Shown here: one piece after another, positions 1 through 11,732 of the stretch
Layout of the letters: each line of letters opens with the position of its first letter
Position numbering within the stretch: position 1 is the stretch's first letter
NCBI GenBank assembly: GCA_015143735.1
Contig: VKHC01000026.1
Coordinates: forward strand, 1,984-27,063
Direction: 5' to 3'
DNA from: Synura sp. LO234KE
Taxonomy: Eukaryota > Sar > Synurophyceae > Synurales > Mallomonadaceae
Length of the DNA: 25,080 bases
The notes under the pieces: model-generated
The model's database searches: none
What the model was told of the DNA's origin: nothing
The model's input: only the letters and a program-made list of their open reading frames with translations
Made by a program: the position numbers and the translations under genes

Positions 1-3000
1 TCAAATGCAACCGTGTTTGGATCGATGACGATAGACACAGAACCTTCATTCCGACGAGGTCCACCGCGTCGCTTCACAGTTTTCCCGCCTACCTCTTGGG
101 ACTCGTACGTTTTCTTTGCCACCTCTAACGCTACAGTACCTGCAACTGCCGCCTTCTGTGAGAATTGCGACCAGCTGGACTGGTGTTGGTCTTGATTTCC
201 GGTAGTGGTAAATACAAAATCGGTTTCCTTGGAATCGTCTACCTGCATGAGCCCTCCATTTGGGTAGACTTTCGAGTCCGCCATCGCAGTAACCGTTCGC
301 CGACGCGTGCTGGCCGACGAGGGACTGTCGGACCTGTTGAGCGGCTCCGTGCGATGCAGAGAATCCAGAATGTTATCGATAAATTTGTCTTCTATTAAAT
401 TGGATTTAGACGGCTCTCCAAGGTAACTGCGTAGACTCTCCTGACGTGGTTCACCGGTTAATAGTGTGCCTTGTCGAAGACCAGAAGGGTCGATCACAGC
501 CTTGCCCGGGAAGGACACGTCGTTCTTTTCATGAAATCCAACCAAGATCTGCTCGATAAGTGTGAAGGTCTGCTTGCGGCATTCTTGGAAAATCTCGTGA
601 CCTGACTTCACCCATATGACACAAGTCTTGTCTGGATCCTGTAGCGCTTGATATATGCTCCGGACCTCTCCCGCTCTGAGAGTAGCGAACGGCTCTGCAT
701 GAAGCGACCTTGCTAAAGCATCTTGTGTGGAATGGATGCAAATAAGCGGCACCTCTATTTCTCCCAGTAACGGTCGCAGGTCCAGGGAGGCGAGCGCCCC
801 TTTACACAGACTGACCCGTCCCGCCAGCGAGATGGGGTTGTATACCGCGGTATAGAGATTCAATGCCAGCGGGACCGAGACCTTGGCCAAGTACTCCTTC
901 GAGAAGAGAAACCGCGAAAAGAAGTAGACGGGCAGGTCCGGCCGGGCGGATGGGGTGCATTGGAATACATTTATACAATCGTGGAGGGCGGCGGCCAGGT
1001 TGCTGTCTACAAACGACCAGCCGTTGACCAGCAGTAATCCCCGCACATTCGGAACTCGATAATGCGTCATATAGAAAGTAGCAATATTGGCACCGAACCC
1101 GTATCCCAGGACATAGAATGGTTTAGAGCTGTCAAACTCCTTCGACCCACGGGACCCCACTTGGCCCAACAATTCGTTCAAACACATCGCGTGGTACTCG
1201 CTAGTCAACAACTGCTCGCTGCGCCACTCAGTAAAGGCTTGTCCCGGATAATTCCACAGCAATACTTGCAGGCCCAGGTACTTCTCGACGATCGGCTTAA
1301 AGAAGATCTTCAGGCGCTCAGATGTGTCGAACAAATCGTGACATATGACCAAGTTGAAGTACGGAACACCGAATTCCTTCGCTTCCCTGTGCGCCCTCCC
1401 CACAGCGTCCATGACGGTGTACGAGACTCGAGTGTCGGGGTCGATTTGGACCACACCCGATGACGAGCCTGCCTCACTCATACTCGCTGATAACGAGAGT
1501 TGATTAGCGGCCAGCGAGGCCGAGTCCAGGCTTCCTTCGAGGGCTCCGAGCGGCCCCTGCTGATACCGCCTCACTTCTTCGCTCTTGACGACAGGGTCCG
1601 GGACGAGCTGTGCCAAGTGACGGGGTATGGCCGCGCGGACCGTGTTTAGAAGAGATTTCTGCTCCACCGGATAGGACACACAGCCGTCAATGTCTGACTG
1701 CATATACAGCCTCAAGTCCTCGGTTGAGGTCTGTGAAGTATAGCAGATGATAGGGATCCTCTTTGTCGGAGGTTGCACGCCCTTTCCCATCGCAGCGGCC
1801 TGTGCAGCAGCCTTCTGTCGCAATTTCTTCTCGAATTCCCGGACCACTGACGCAAGTTCAAATGCACTCCCGAGCGGCAACACACGGTCTAACAACACAC
1901 AATCGAATTTTCCGTCCTCGGAAAGAAACACGTTGTGCGCCTCTCTGCAGTCCAGTGCCACAGTGACGTCGAAAAACGCATCCTCCAGGATTTTCTTGGC
2001 GGCCTCACAGTGCTCATCCTGACCGCACGCCACCAGGACTCTCCCACGGTATAGATTCGCCGCCGCATCTTTGCTATCGCCCTCGCTCGTCCCCTCCTCC
2101 GCTAGACTAGACCTCAACTTCTCTAATCGAGATTTGGTCCGCGCTATCCGCCGCTTGGACTGCCGCTCGATCAGAGACTCGGTGCCCTGTCGCAAGTAAC
2201 CGTCAAGTTCATTGAACTTCGCCGCCGTGCTCTGTCCCTGGCCGTGACCGCCCTTCGCGGCCCGCTCCTTCGCCCTCACCTCCTCTTCCTCCTTCTCTCG
2301 CACGTAGTCCTTCCACGTTTTCCTTTTCCGGCTGGCTGATCCACCCGCCCGTGGTTCGGACTCCTCCAGTGTTGATACGGTGCCTCCGCCACCGCCCACG
2401 CTCCTTGAATATTCGTCAGCATTCGGAGAACCTAGAGCACGTAAAGAACGTAAGGATGATATTCCTCCATGCAGGAGAACCAATCACTCGTACTGCACCG
2501 CATCGCCGTCACCGGCCTAAGGAACCCAACACTCGCCATAGAAAATGTGGAACGGGAATAGGCGCATTTTTGAAGCCCAGCCGCGCGTTCACCTGAACGA
2601 GAATCCTTCGGGTGGAGGGCAGCCACTGCTGCTCCCCCTGCCCCTCCGGCTCTCCCGCCTCGATCTCTGTCCCCTCCAATACTTCCAGGGAGGGCGGCGA
2701 CTGAGCGGGACTGGGCCATGCTCGGCCCGTCTTTGGGAGCACGCCTCCCCACGTCGGGCAAGGATGAGGTCGATATCGTACCGTCAGCAGCAGGGCCGAT
2801 CGATGTGACTTTGCTGCTGAGAAGCGAACCAGAAACCGATCCGGATTTGGACGGAGTGATGCTGCTCCTTTCAGGAAGGGGCAACTTGTCGCTGCCCAGG
2901 CCACCGTAAGTGTCTGCGACCCCGAGCACACCTCGCGCCCAGTCCAGGGTGGTGTAGATCTGGAAGCAGGTCGGACAGACCCGCACATGCTCGTAGTACC

Positions 3001-5015
3001 GCGCCATGCCCTTGCTGAAGGCCTCCCGCTTCTCGGGATCCGTCAGGGAGGACTGCTGTTTGTGCTAAGACGAGCGGAAGGCAACGGGTACAGGGGTGGC
3101 GGTATGGCAGTATTAAGGGGCTTGCAGGTCAAGTTTCCAAGGATATTTATGTCACATGTCACAGGTCAGAAGGGACTGTAAGGGAAACACGTAAAAAGAT
3201 AGTCGACGTTGGTGGGACGGGCGGGTCATTCAACCTCACCCAAATCCTGCCCTCCCAACCCACCTGATGATTCGAACCGAAGTGCGAACCTCCGTCGGCC
3301 TGACGGGCGCCCAGCGACAGAGTCCCGTCGAAGCTATGGACAGACTCGTCGCCTGTGCTCGACACTCCGTCGCGGTCAGACGCGCTGATCGATTGACAGT
3401 GGGGGGGGCGCTTCCCCTCCGCCTGACTCATAGACAGGGCGGCCTTCTGTCTGGGGCTCAGGGGGTACATCCTCCAGTCGTCTTTGCCCGACGTCGCCTG
3501 GTCGATCACACGCCGTTCCTCACGAGCGAGGAGAATGGACTTCATCGTCACCGTGGGCCAGTCCACGGGGTCAGTCGGCATCGATGCCTCGGCGCTCCCC
3601 CGCGCTCCACCCTCTCCTCCACCACTTTTGGAATCCAGGGAGGCCATCATATCCACAAAACGCCGATCCTTCTCCAGCCGCTTTATCTCCGCCTCAGAGA
3701 AAAGCTGCTCGCGGATAGATACATTAGTGCGCTTTGTTTGCGCGCGAATATTCCTATCATCGAGGCCCGTCCCTCTGGACGGATCCGAATCAGCGGCTGC
3801 TCCTGTTTGTAGATCGCCTGTGGGTTTCAATTTGATCAAACAGAAATCACCGCGGCACTTCAGCAGTGCAGAAGCCTGCTGATGCTTCAAGCTGCTTCCA
3901 GAAATAGAACTTACGGTATGAAGCACGAGTTTGTTGGGCGTCGAGTCCTCTCGGATCGATTTCCGCGTCAGGTCCTTGCTGGACTCTCTAGAACCATCTA
4001 ATAAAGCAGTCGCCGCCTGTATTTGAATACGAGCTGTAGAGACGTCCGCCTTCACGTTAAGCAGACTGGAGGCCGCCTTATCTTCTCTTGCTGCACGACT
4101 GAAGGACGTACGCTTTCCGTTGGACAATGAGGACACACTCGTAGGCCGCGCCAAGGATATTTGAGACCCGGGCCTCTTCAGGTCATTGGATGACGTGTAC
4201 TGTGGTCCAGCCCACGCCATACGCCCCAATTTATCTCCACTAGGTAGGCCAGGTATGATTGCACCAGCAAGGTTAGAGTTCTGGACATAATTCGCCGCAC
4301 CGCTCCAGAGCATCCATAACTGGGATCGCGAGTCAATCACGTAGTCTATATTTACGCTTAAAATTTTCATAAGTAAAGAGCTTTCTAGATAGCGTATTAC
4401 AGTGTGTGTAGCCAGATCCATGATGCTGCGCAATGAAGCAGCCTTCATTTCCACCATAGTACAAGCAGATTCATATGTGATATTCACGTCTTGGGTAGGG
4501 TCAAGAACATATGAATAAGAGTGCGTTGATGTTACGAATCTGGATAAATTGTCTTTAACCTCATACTTGTTTCGAAAAATAACATTTTGAGATCCCTTCA
4601 CAAAACAGTGCAAGGACAAAATTGATTCATTTGCAACATCGAATTCAGCAATCAACGCGTCGAATGCATCCAGAGAAAGGCACTTAAACATACCATCCAC
4701 TTGCCTTAATATAGCTATAAATGTAGAATTGGATTGGTCACAAATTCTTTTCCAACGATCAGAAATTGCAAATTTGTCAACCGCTCTTTTTTTAACAACT
4801 TCCCCAGTTTTCCCAGTTATGTACCATTTTGAAGGACGCCCTCTGCTGTAAGTAACCTTAAAATTTTCTTGTTAGATTAATCTCCAGGAATGAAATAGAA
4901 ATTGACTTACAACGTCAACTAATCCTATTCTGCATTTCTCTTTCGCTCCTTTACTCCAAAGGCACTCTAAAACCTCGTTGGGAGAGAGCAATTCAACGTC
5001 GGCTATTTTTGACAT
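1..5015 (-). CDS. Large receiver-like / alpha-beta-hydrolase-like fusion protein (3' end beyond window)
   Basis: Hand-spliced model on the minus strand: exon 1 5015-4911, exon 2 4856-3264, exon 3 3064-2593, exon 4 2431 to the left edge. Introns of 54, 199 and 161 bp are all GT-AG, and phases 0, 0 and 1 join cleanly. At least 1,533 residues are encoded with no stop before the edge. Residues 1-250 form an unrecognised conserved-looking domain (WYITGKTGE, LWMLWSG). About 270-550 is low-complexity and Ser-rich. Near 580-600 is the segment YYEHVRVCPTCFQIY, with a single CPxC pair. A basic/acidic helix follows near 755-780. A receiver-like domain (about 850-990) has the DE pair (GQDEHC), the phospho-acceptor position (FDCVLLD) and YTS, but Tyr where the conserved Lys-Pro lysine should be. 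An alpha/beta-hydrolase-like domain (about 1075-1350) has a YPGQAF loop, an Asp (STQDA) and a His (SGHE), but the nucleophile elbow reads GYGFG, without Ser. Start: ATG at 5015 preferred; an in-frame ATG at 5054 would add 13 residues. The domain calls are mine by eye. The function is unknown; a scaffold or sensor role is inference. Confidence 0.8.
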
Positions 5016-6106
<1,091 letters not shown>

Positions 6107-7401
6107 AGATTGCTCTCCAACATAATTAAATAACATCATATGCTTACCCGTCTAGCTCTTGCATTAGAAGTCAAGAATCTTGCCTGCTTATATTTACCAT
6201 ACGTAAGAGCTCATGTTTACTAGCTACAGCGAAATCGTATTTTTGGATCTTTTTAAGTAGAGCATACCACTGTGTCCATTATAGGCTGGAAATTTTGTTC
6301 AACAAAGGCGAAAACAATTGATTTCTTTGAAAGGAAACCGCCACTGAGGTGGCTGCCTCGCCCTCTGCGAGTAACAGAACTTGCACGATGCCGAATTGTC
6401 CTTGTACAGACCCCTCCCTGCTGCCGCCTGAAACCACTCCTCCCCATCTGGGCGGTGCGACGATTCTTCTTTTCTTTCTTATGCGAGGACGATTATCGGC
6501 GTTACTACTAGCAGTGCGTAAAGTAAACAGGTACGGTGACTGTTGGTATGTTCTTGTTGCAACGATAGTAATCAAGTTGACTGAATCTTAGAGGATCTTT
6601 GAGGAGGTACTCGGACCAGCACATCATGGATCCTCCTCATATAGGACTTTCTAGTACTAGCTACCAGTTCTAGTACCAGCACGACATGTGGTAATAGTAT
6701 CTACTGAGAGACGAGTAATTTGGTGTCACCAACAATATTGAAAATAAAAAGTGTGCGTAACCACATTAGCGATCACAACAATCTAACAAAAACACTACTT
6801 CAGGAGTCATTAGCATTTCAGTCTACTGGTGACAGGGTTGGTGGGATGATCGAAACAAAACTTAGCCGCACTGCTATACTAGGAATCCTAGTATCATAGT
6901 ATGTAATACTTTAACGGATACTTTAGATAATTCTTTTTATCTTTAAATAAAAGCCTTTTGCTGAAAAACTTCCAGTTAGCTAGTACAAAATTACAAAAAA
7001 CAAAAAAAATTCCGTAATAAGTGGTACACCAGTAAGTTAGGTTAATCCTTAAGTTTTCCTATCAGGAAAGTACTATGCACATTTTCTTAGTACGGATTTT
7101 GGCACACGGATGTAGTCGTTTTGAATGCAAGGCCTTGAAGCCAATCCTTCAAAACGAAGAATAGAAACGTGATTACCAAACTGCCTCTTCGTTTCACTAA
7201 GATGCCTTAACTTCTTTCTCAAACAACAGAATCTATAGGCTGCAGGCCCCCCGCTATGCCGCGCGGCACTCCCCCGCTATAGAGGATCCACACGCAGGCC
7301 CAATACCCTATCTAGAAATTTAAATACCCCAACTCATTATAGAACAGTGGCGCGGGAGAAGAGAAGGAATTAGGAATTCAATCATCACCGTATGGGCACT
7401 A
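6107..7401. other. Intergenic, no supported gene
   Basis: About 1.3 kb between the 3' ends of two convergent genes. Overlapping open frames of 64 to 98 codons at 6253-6591 on both strands have no recognisable motif and look like chance. The segment around 6601-6645 has an 8-bp inverted repeat (tgaggagg ... cctcctca) with a loop of about 24 bases. Near 6646-6655 is ctagtactag, and at 6876-6894 is a perfect 9-bp-arm palindrome, listed separately. The rest is A/T-rich with no RNA gene that I can recognise. Confidence 0.5.
6876..6894. repeat. Near-perfect palindrome (9-bp arms, 1-base centre)
   Basis: The arm atactagga and its exact reverse complement tcctagtat flank a single A. It lies in the noncoding gap between the convergent uS3 gene and the four-TM gene. 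It could be a small hairpin, a dyad-symmetric binding site, or chance in A/T-rich DNA. Confidence 0.6.
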
Positions 7402-8749
7402 CTAATCAGGTTCATCCTTCATGTACAGAGCGACGAACACCCCAATCGACATAGCGAATGAGAGAAACACCGTCCATATCTTCACCCCCACGGGGCTGCC
7501 ATATCCTTGAGATGCGTCAGAGTACCACGCGTACATATATAACAACGTGCCCAAGAGATAGAGCACAGTTCCTGTGTAGAAGAAAAACACGGCGAGTTTG
7601 CCTTGTCGCTCGCAATCCCTCTCCCAAAAATCGAAGAACATAACCGCCGGTCTCGCGCCGAAACTGGACGAGGACGAATCCGCTGGAAGCACAGGTGGCA
7701 GTGCGGTTGATCGCATAGCCCACAAGGAAGGAAAGGAGAGAGTGGAAGCCAGACGTCCGAGCACGTCACCCCGCCGGTATTCTGGATTATGGCCAGACTC
7801 GCAGCGTCCGAGCGGATTATTGCATTCTGTATCGTATTGTTCCTTTTCATCAATTTCTCTGAACTCTTCTGCTTCATTTTGTTCGTGCTGATGGTCCTCA
7901 TTGAAGTCACTATTTCCATTCCATTCAGTCGAACCAGAAAGTACCGTTGGCGGACGAAGGGAAGAGCTTAAATAGGATGTGACCACATGATTGTGAAGGA
8001 ATTTAACTTCATTTTCATTGTTTCGGAAGGGATAGGTTCTAAGAAAGAGCATGAGTGAGGAGGTAAGGAACACAGCATAATTTGAAGGAATGTAAGGAAC
8101 AATTAAAATTTCGGTAAGGTCAGTCTTCATACCTAATTCGGTGAAGAAAATCTTTTGTTTGGTGAATTAGATGATAAACCCTGCGAGCCTGCCTAGTTGC
8201 ACGTCGGTACATAAATTTAGAACTCCGAAGCACAATCTTAGCGCTGACTAAAATACAAACGAATAAAAGAGAAAACGAGAGTCCGCATATAATAGCAACC
8301 CATGTGTATAACCATTTTCTCGACTGAAGTGGTAATTGTCCTTGCACTAGAATCATCGAAAGTGCCGTAAACATGGCAGTTGCACAAAACATCAAAGTTT
8401 GGAATTCAGCGCTTCTCTGATCGTACATATCTCTCTCAGCTTCTCTAGCGGCACTAATCAAGTCACTACTGAGTTGATGAAAATGCTGCTCCAGCATTTT
8501 GTTGATAGCTATTGAATGATGTTTGGACATAACTTGTTTTTCTCTCGCATGCATTTTCTTAGCTAAGTTAATTTCTTGCTCGTGAAAATTAACATCTTGA
8601 TTTCTCATCCTTATCTGTAGATCCTTGGCTAAGTTCGATCGAGCGCGGTGGAAACCTTTCGTCCTAAAATAAGATATTGCTTTCAAACTTGCGCCAAAAA
8701 AGTTTAAAATATTTTCAAAAAATGCAATTGAAGTTAACGCGGATCTCAT
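7402..8749 (-). CDS. Four-TM membrane protein, Orai-like (paralogue of 11733-13496)
   Basis: Two exons: 8749-8133 and 8038-7402. The 94-bp intron has donor GTATGA and acceptor TTCTTAG, in phase 2. The spliced protein has 417 residues. A cytosolic charged, probably coiled-coil N-terminus (about 35-115) ends in the strongly conserved stretch EQHFHQL ... REAERDMYDQR. Hydrophobic segments lie at about 117-136 (TM1), 146-170 (TM2), 351-373 (TM3) and 389-411 (TM4). A hydrophilic, acidic and Ser-rich linker of about 140 residues separates TM2 from TM3. The C-terminus is short (MKDEPD). Topology and the TM3/TM4 pattern resemble Orai store-operated calcium channels, but the TM1 selectivity-filter glutamate of animal Orai is not evident. 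The Orai link is therefore inference, while membrane localisation is secure. The intron falls at the same place and phase in the paralogue, so the two genes share ancestry. Confidence 0.72.
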
Positions 8750-10327
8750 TCTAAAGGATTAAAGCTTTTCAAAACAAGTTATTTATTTTTCGAATATCAG
8801 GATATCACTTCGCGCGCTGCACGCTGCACGTACTCTCCATGCTAAAATGGGAAACGCATGGAATTCGTGACTCTTCGACTCTGAATATACTTTTCCTAGC
8901 ATTTATTTAGATTTTGTCGATACTTTTTTCAAAAGATTCTTGGCTTAGAGAAAAACATGCGAGTATATCGATCGCTAAGCACCCTTATGAGCCAAGTTGG
9001 CAGAGATCCCAAGAGGGGTACGGATACGGACTAAGGGCAATCGAGAAGTTGAGCACTGTTTTGGCTAAATAGCTGAAGTTCACACCTTTCACTTCCCCTT
9101 TGAAAGATTTTTGAATAAAGAAGTCCGTGCTAACACTTTCCCATATATTTTTTTATCTTTTACCCAAGAAAGATTCCGAAAGCAAGGAAAAATCAATCTT
9201 TTAATAGACGGTAATACGGACGCTGTAAAGTTACTGCTCCAGGATCTAACTGGGATACTTCTTCTTTGAAACATGCTAGTTTCATTTGCCGATTCAAGCC
9301 CTGTGGTTTGGTGCCATGGGTCGTCCTCAGTAACCTTTTTAGGGAATATACTCTCACACCACGTGGAGAAATCTTGGTCGCCACTGAACTTATAGTTGCT
9401 GGAACCCTAACAGGCGCATGGCCATCAGGCCGGGAGGCGCCGTCCTTGTTGATATCTATTCACCATGGACAACAACTTGCCGTTGACAGCTCTGCACTGT
9501 TTGGAGTCACATCAGTGTTAAAAATCCATCACCACATTAAGTGCTCGACTCGCTGCTGCAGTAGCCTCCCCGTGTTTTCCTGCGTAATCAGATTTTTTCT
9601 GCTCACATACTGCATTCACGTGTACTAGTAAGAATATCGTTTTCAACTATATTTGATTTTCGGGAAAGGATATCTTTTTCATGAGGCCGCGCGCACTGTT
9701 TTGCCCACCACATGCTGAAACAATATCGAGGACTGTATCTTCAATCATACTTATTCTAGTACCGCTCCCCACCATTGGTTATTCCTCCTCCACTAATGTA
9801 GCTCCTAGCTGCCCCAACACCCCAATAGCACCGAGGTTTTACCGAAAATCCAATAGTTATTTATTACGAAGTGGTAAATATGATGAGAGACAAAACAGGA
9901 AGTCAAACATAGCCTAGGGCACCTACTTGTAAATAACCACCCTCTATGTACCCAAGAATGGCTAGTCCCGTGACCGAGTAGAGGGAAAGCGGTTGCTACA
10001 CCCGGCAACAGCACCGAGGTGGAGGAGGCAAATTTTCCCGGCGTTATGTAGATACTGCAACTTGTCTCTAAAACACCCACCCAAAGCGTGCCCTCATCCG
10101 CCCCGCTGAGTACGAGAAGCAAGCTGTCTCACTCCAGGTATTTCCTATGTATTTCTGCTATTCTAACTACTGAAGAAATTTATATTGTCGTCCGGGCGAG
10201 AAAACTAGAAGAAAATTACTTGATTAACATTCCTCAGTTTTCAAGAAATGGAGAAATCCTCATAAGTGTCAATGTGCATATATATAGAGGTGAGCTGAGG
10301 ATGGTTGAAGGCCTTGTGATGGGCTCA
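8750..10327. other. Intergenic, no supported gene; dispersed repeat copy near 9942-9986
   Basis: About 1.6 kb upstream of the minus-strand four-TM gene and downstream of the histidine-phosphatase-fold gene. It should contain the promoter of the former. The longest frame, 9266-9628 plus (120 codons), has no family signature, no low-complexity bias typical of the neighbours, and no splice-supported extension that I could find. Frames at 9805-10122 minus and 10088-10396 plus overlap each other and look like chance. The motif agcaccgaggt occurs twice (about 9827 and 10010). Confidence 0.45.
9942..9986 (+). repeat. Dispersed repeat copy
   Basis: The core tggctagtcccgtgaccgag plus its continuation (9959-9986) matches the reverse complement of 17412-17439 at 23 of 28 positions by eye, and the region 17171-17217 in direct orientation (ctccatg ... 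aatggc.agtcccgtga). This suggests an old interspersed element. Its ends are not defined. Confidence 0.45.
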
Positions 10328-11538
10328 TCACATGTCCTCGTCAACGCTTATGTGCCAGAGGTCCAGCCAAGAGTACCTTTCCGCCCCGTCTACTGAGTCC
10401 CGCACGGATTTACTCGCTCCCAGCGCTCGAGCATATTGCATCTTGCGATTATTCTCGTCCGCTTCATCCTGAGTCTGACCTGTGTACAATAACGACGGCG
10501 GCTTCACAAGCGGGTGGAGCGGTTTCACATCTCCAGGTTGAAAGCCATATTTGTAATGAATCTTGAGTGCGTCGTCAGGGTTCTCGTCCGAAAGCGCGGC
10601 GGTTAGGACGGACAAATTGTCGCTGTCAGGAGACACAATTACCACGTTCTCTCCTGCATTATAGATTAGCTCATTACAGAGTTTATTGCGATTAAGTACA
10701 GCGGTAATCTTGGAGCGAATTTCAGTATAAGCGAGCGAGCCGAAGCTCCCGACCCGAAAGCACAACAAGAATATACGTAGGATACAGTTATGCAATAATT
10801 CCTACAGGGATTCCCGTACCTGAGTACATACTCTCAATTGTGCTCACCAACTGGTTCATGCGAACAAGGACATCCGAAACACTTTCGCTTGGAGTTCCGT
10901 CGGAGTTAGCAGGCGGGCGATAGTCGATGCCTATGTTGACCATCATAATAGGCTTTAGTCTTAAAGGATATTTACTTGCGATTACCTTTTTTCGTGTCTT
11001 GTTCGTGAATAGTGTCCCAGCTAGAATCACTGGCCCCCTCAAATATCCCCGCTGCCCGCGCGTCAAGAAAGCTGTACTCAGGAACAATCCTGTTCTGCCC
11101 TATTTCGCACTCACTCGCTATTATTTTCGAAGTTTCGTACGCCCGCTCGGTGTTCGATGTCCAAATAAAAGTTGGGGAAAATCCCATATCCTTGAGTCTT
11201 CTCGAGGCCTCAATCGCTTCTTCTCTACCGCGGAAAGTTAGTGCATTGTCTTGTCTCAGCTTTTTAACAGGGTTTGTTTCGATTTCGTGCCTTTCATCGG
11301 CAAAGCTCTCACCGGAACGAACAAGAACAATGTTATTCTTTAGAGGAGACGGTAGAGGAAATGTTAACATTCCAGAGTGTGAGGGCATAGGCGAGATAAA
11401 ATAAGCAACTCCCGACGCCACCAGACCTCGTAAGAAAAGGCTTAACTTATATTTTTTAGTACCTTGCAATTGATTTGAAACACATATCGGCACAAGTACT
11501 ACCAAAATTACAGCTATAAGATGTGAGACTTTAATCAT
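10328..11538 (-). CDS. Histidine-phosphatase-fold (phosphoglycerate-mutase-like) protein lacking both catalytic histidines
   Basis: Three exons: 11538-10986, 10930-10820 and 10653-10328. The introns of 55 and 166 bp are GT-AG and both in phase 1. The product is 329 residues. Residues 1-22 form a hydrophobic leader, probably a secretory signal peptide or the first part of a plastid-targeting sequence. The fold is recognised from LVRSGES (72-78), where the RHG motif is expected, then the NALTFRGREEA helix, TSNTERAYET (128-136, the second conserved Arg) and SFLDARAAGIFEG (156-168). The second catalytic-His position reads VVIVSPDSDN (225-234). The nucleophile His of RHG is Ser75 and the second His is missing, so phosphotransfer by the usual mechanism is unlikely. 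The C-terminal 100 residues end in WLDLWHISVDEDM. My recollection is that related proteins occur in algae with secondary plastids, but this is unverified. Function unknown. Confidence 0.85.
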
Positions 11539-11732
11539 AGTAATAATCTACAGGAATCGCCTTACAATCATGACAAAAGAAGAAAAAATTAAAATAAATC
11601 AAAAGTACAATTTCTCGATATAACTTCTTTTCAGTTTCCTGAAATGAAACGAATCAATTTATGATGCGTTAATTAAAGAAATGCTGTTATTTCTCATTTC
11701 AACCTCAGCAAAAAGATAAATTTCATCTTTTA
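11539..11732. promoter_or_regulatory. Short divergent intergenic region, probable bidirectional promoter
   Basis: About 194 bp of A/T-rich DNA separate the start of the histidine-phosphatase-fold gene (minus) from that of the four-TM gene (plus). The spacing is like that of the divergent pair at 5016-5189. No named promoter element is visible. Confidence 0.4.

Noticed and set aside
1062-1463. Plus-strand frame of 133 codons
   Set aside because: It lies opposite the hydrolase-like domain of the large exon and has no family signature. Frames at 3267-3812 and 3484-3882 plus are rejected for the same reason against exon 2.
2432-3007. Stand-alone 191-codon minus-strand gene
   Set aside because: Its frame opens upstream to an acceptor at 3065 and carries a phase-1 donor at 2592 that joins the next exon in frame. 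It is an internal exon, and the last part of the frame is intron.
9266-9628. 120-codon plus-strand gene
   Set aside because: I considered it as a transposon fragment, but no catalytic or zinc motif is visible and the C-terminal part is compositionally ordinary.
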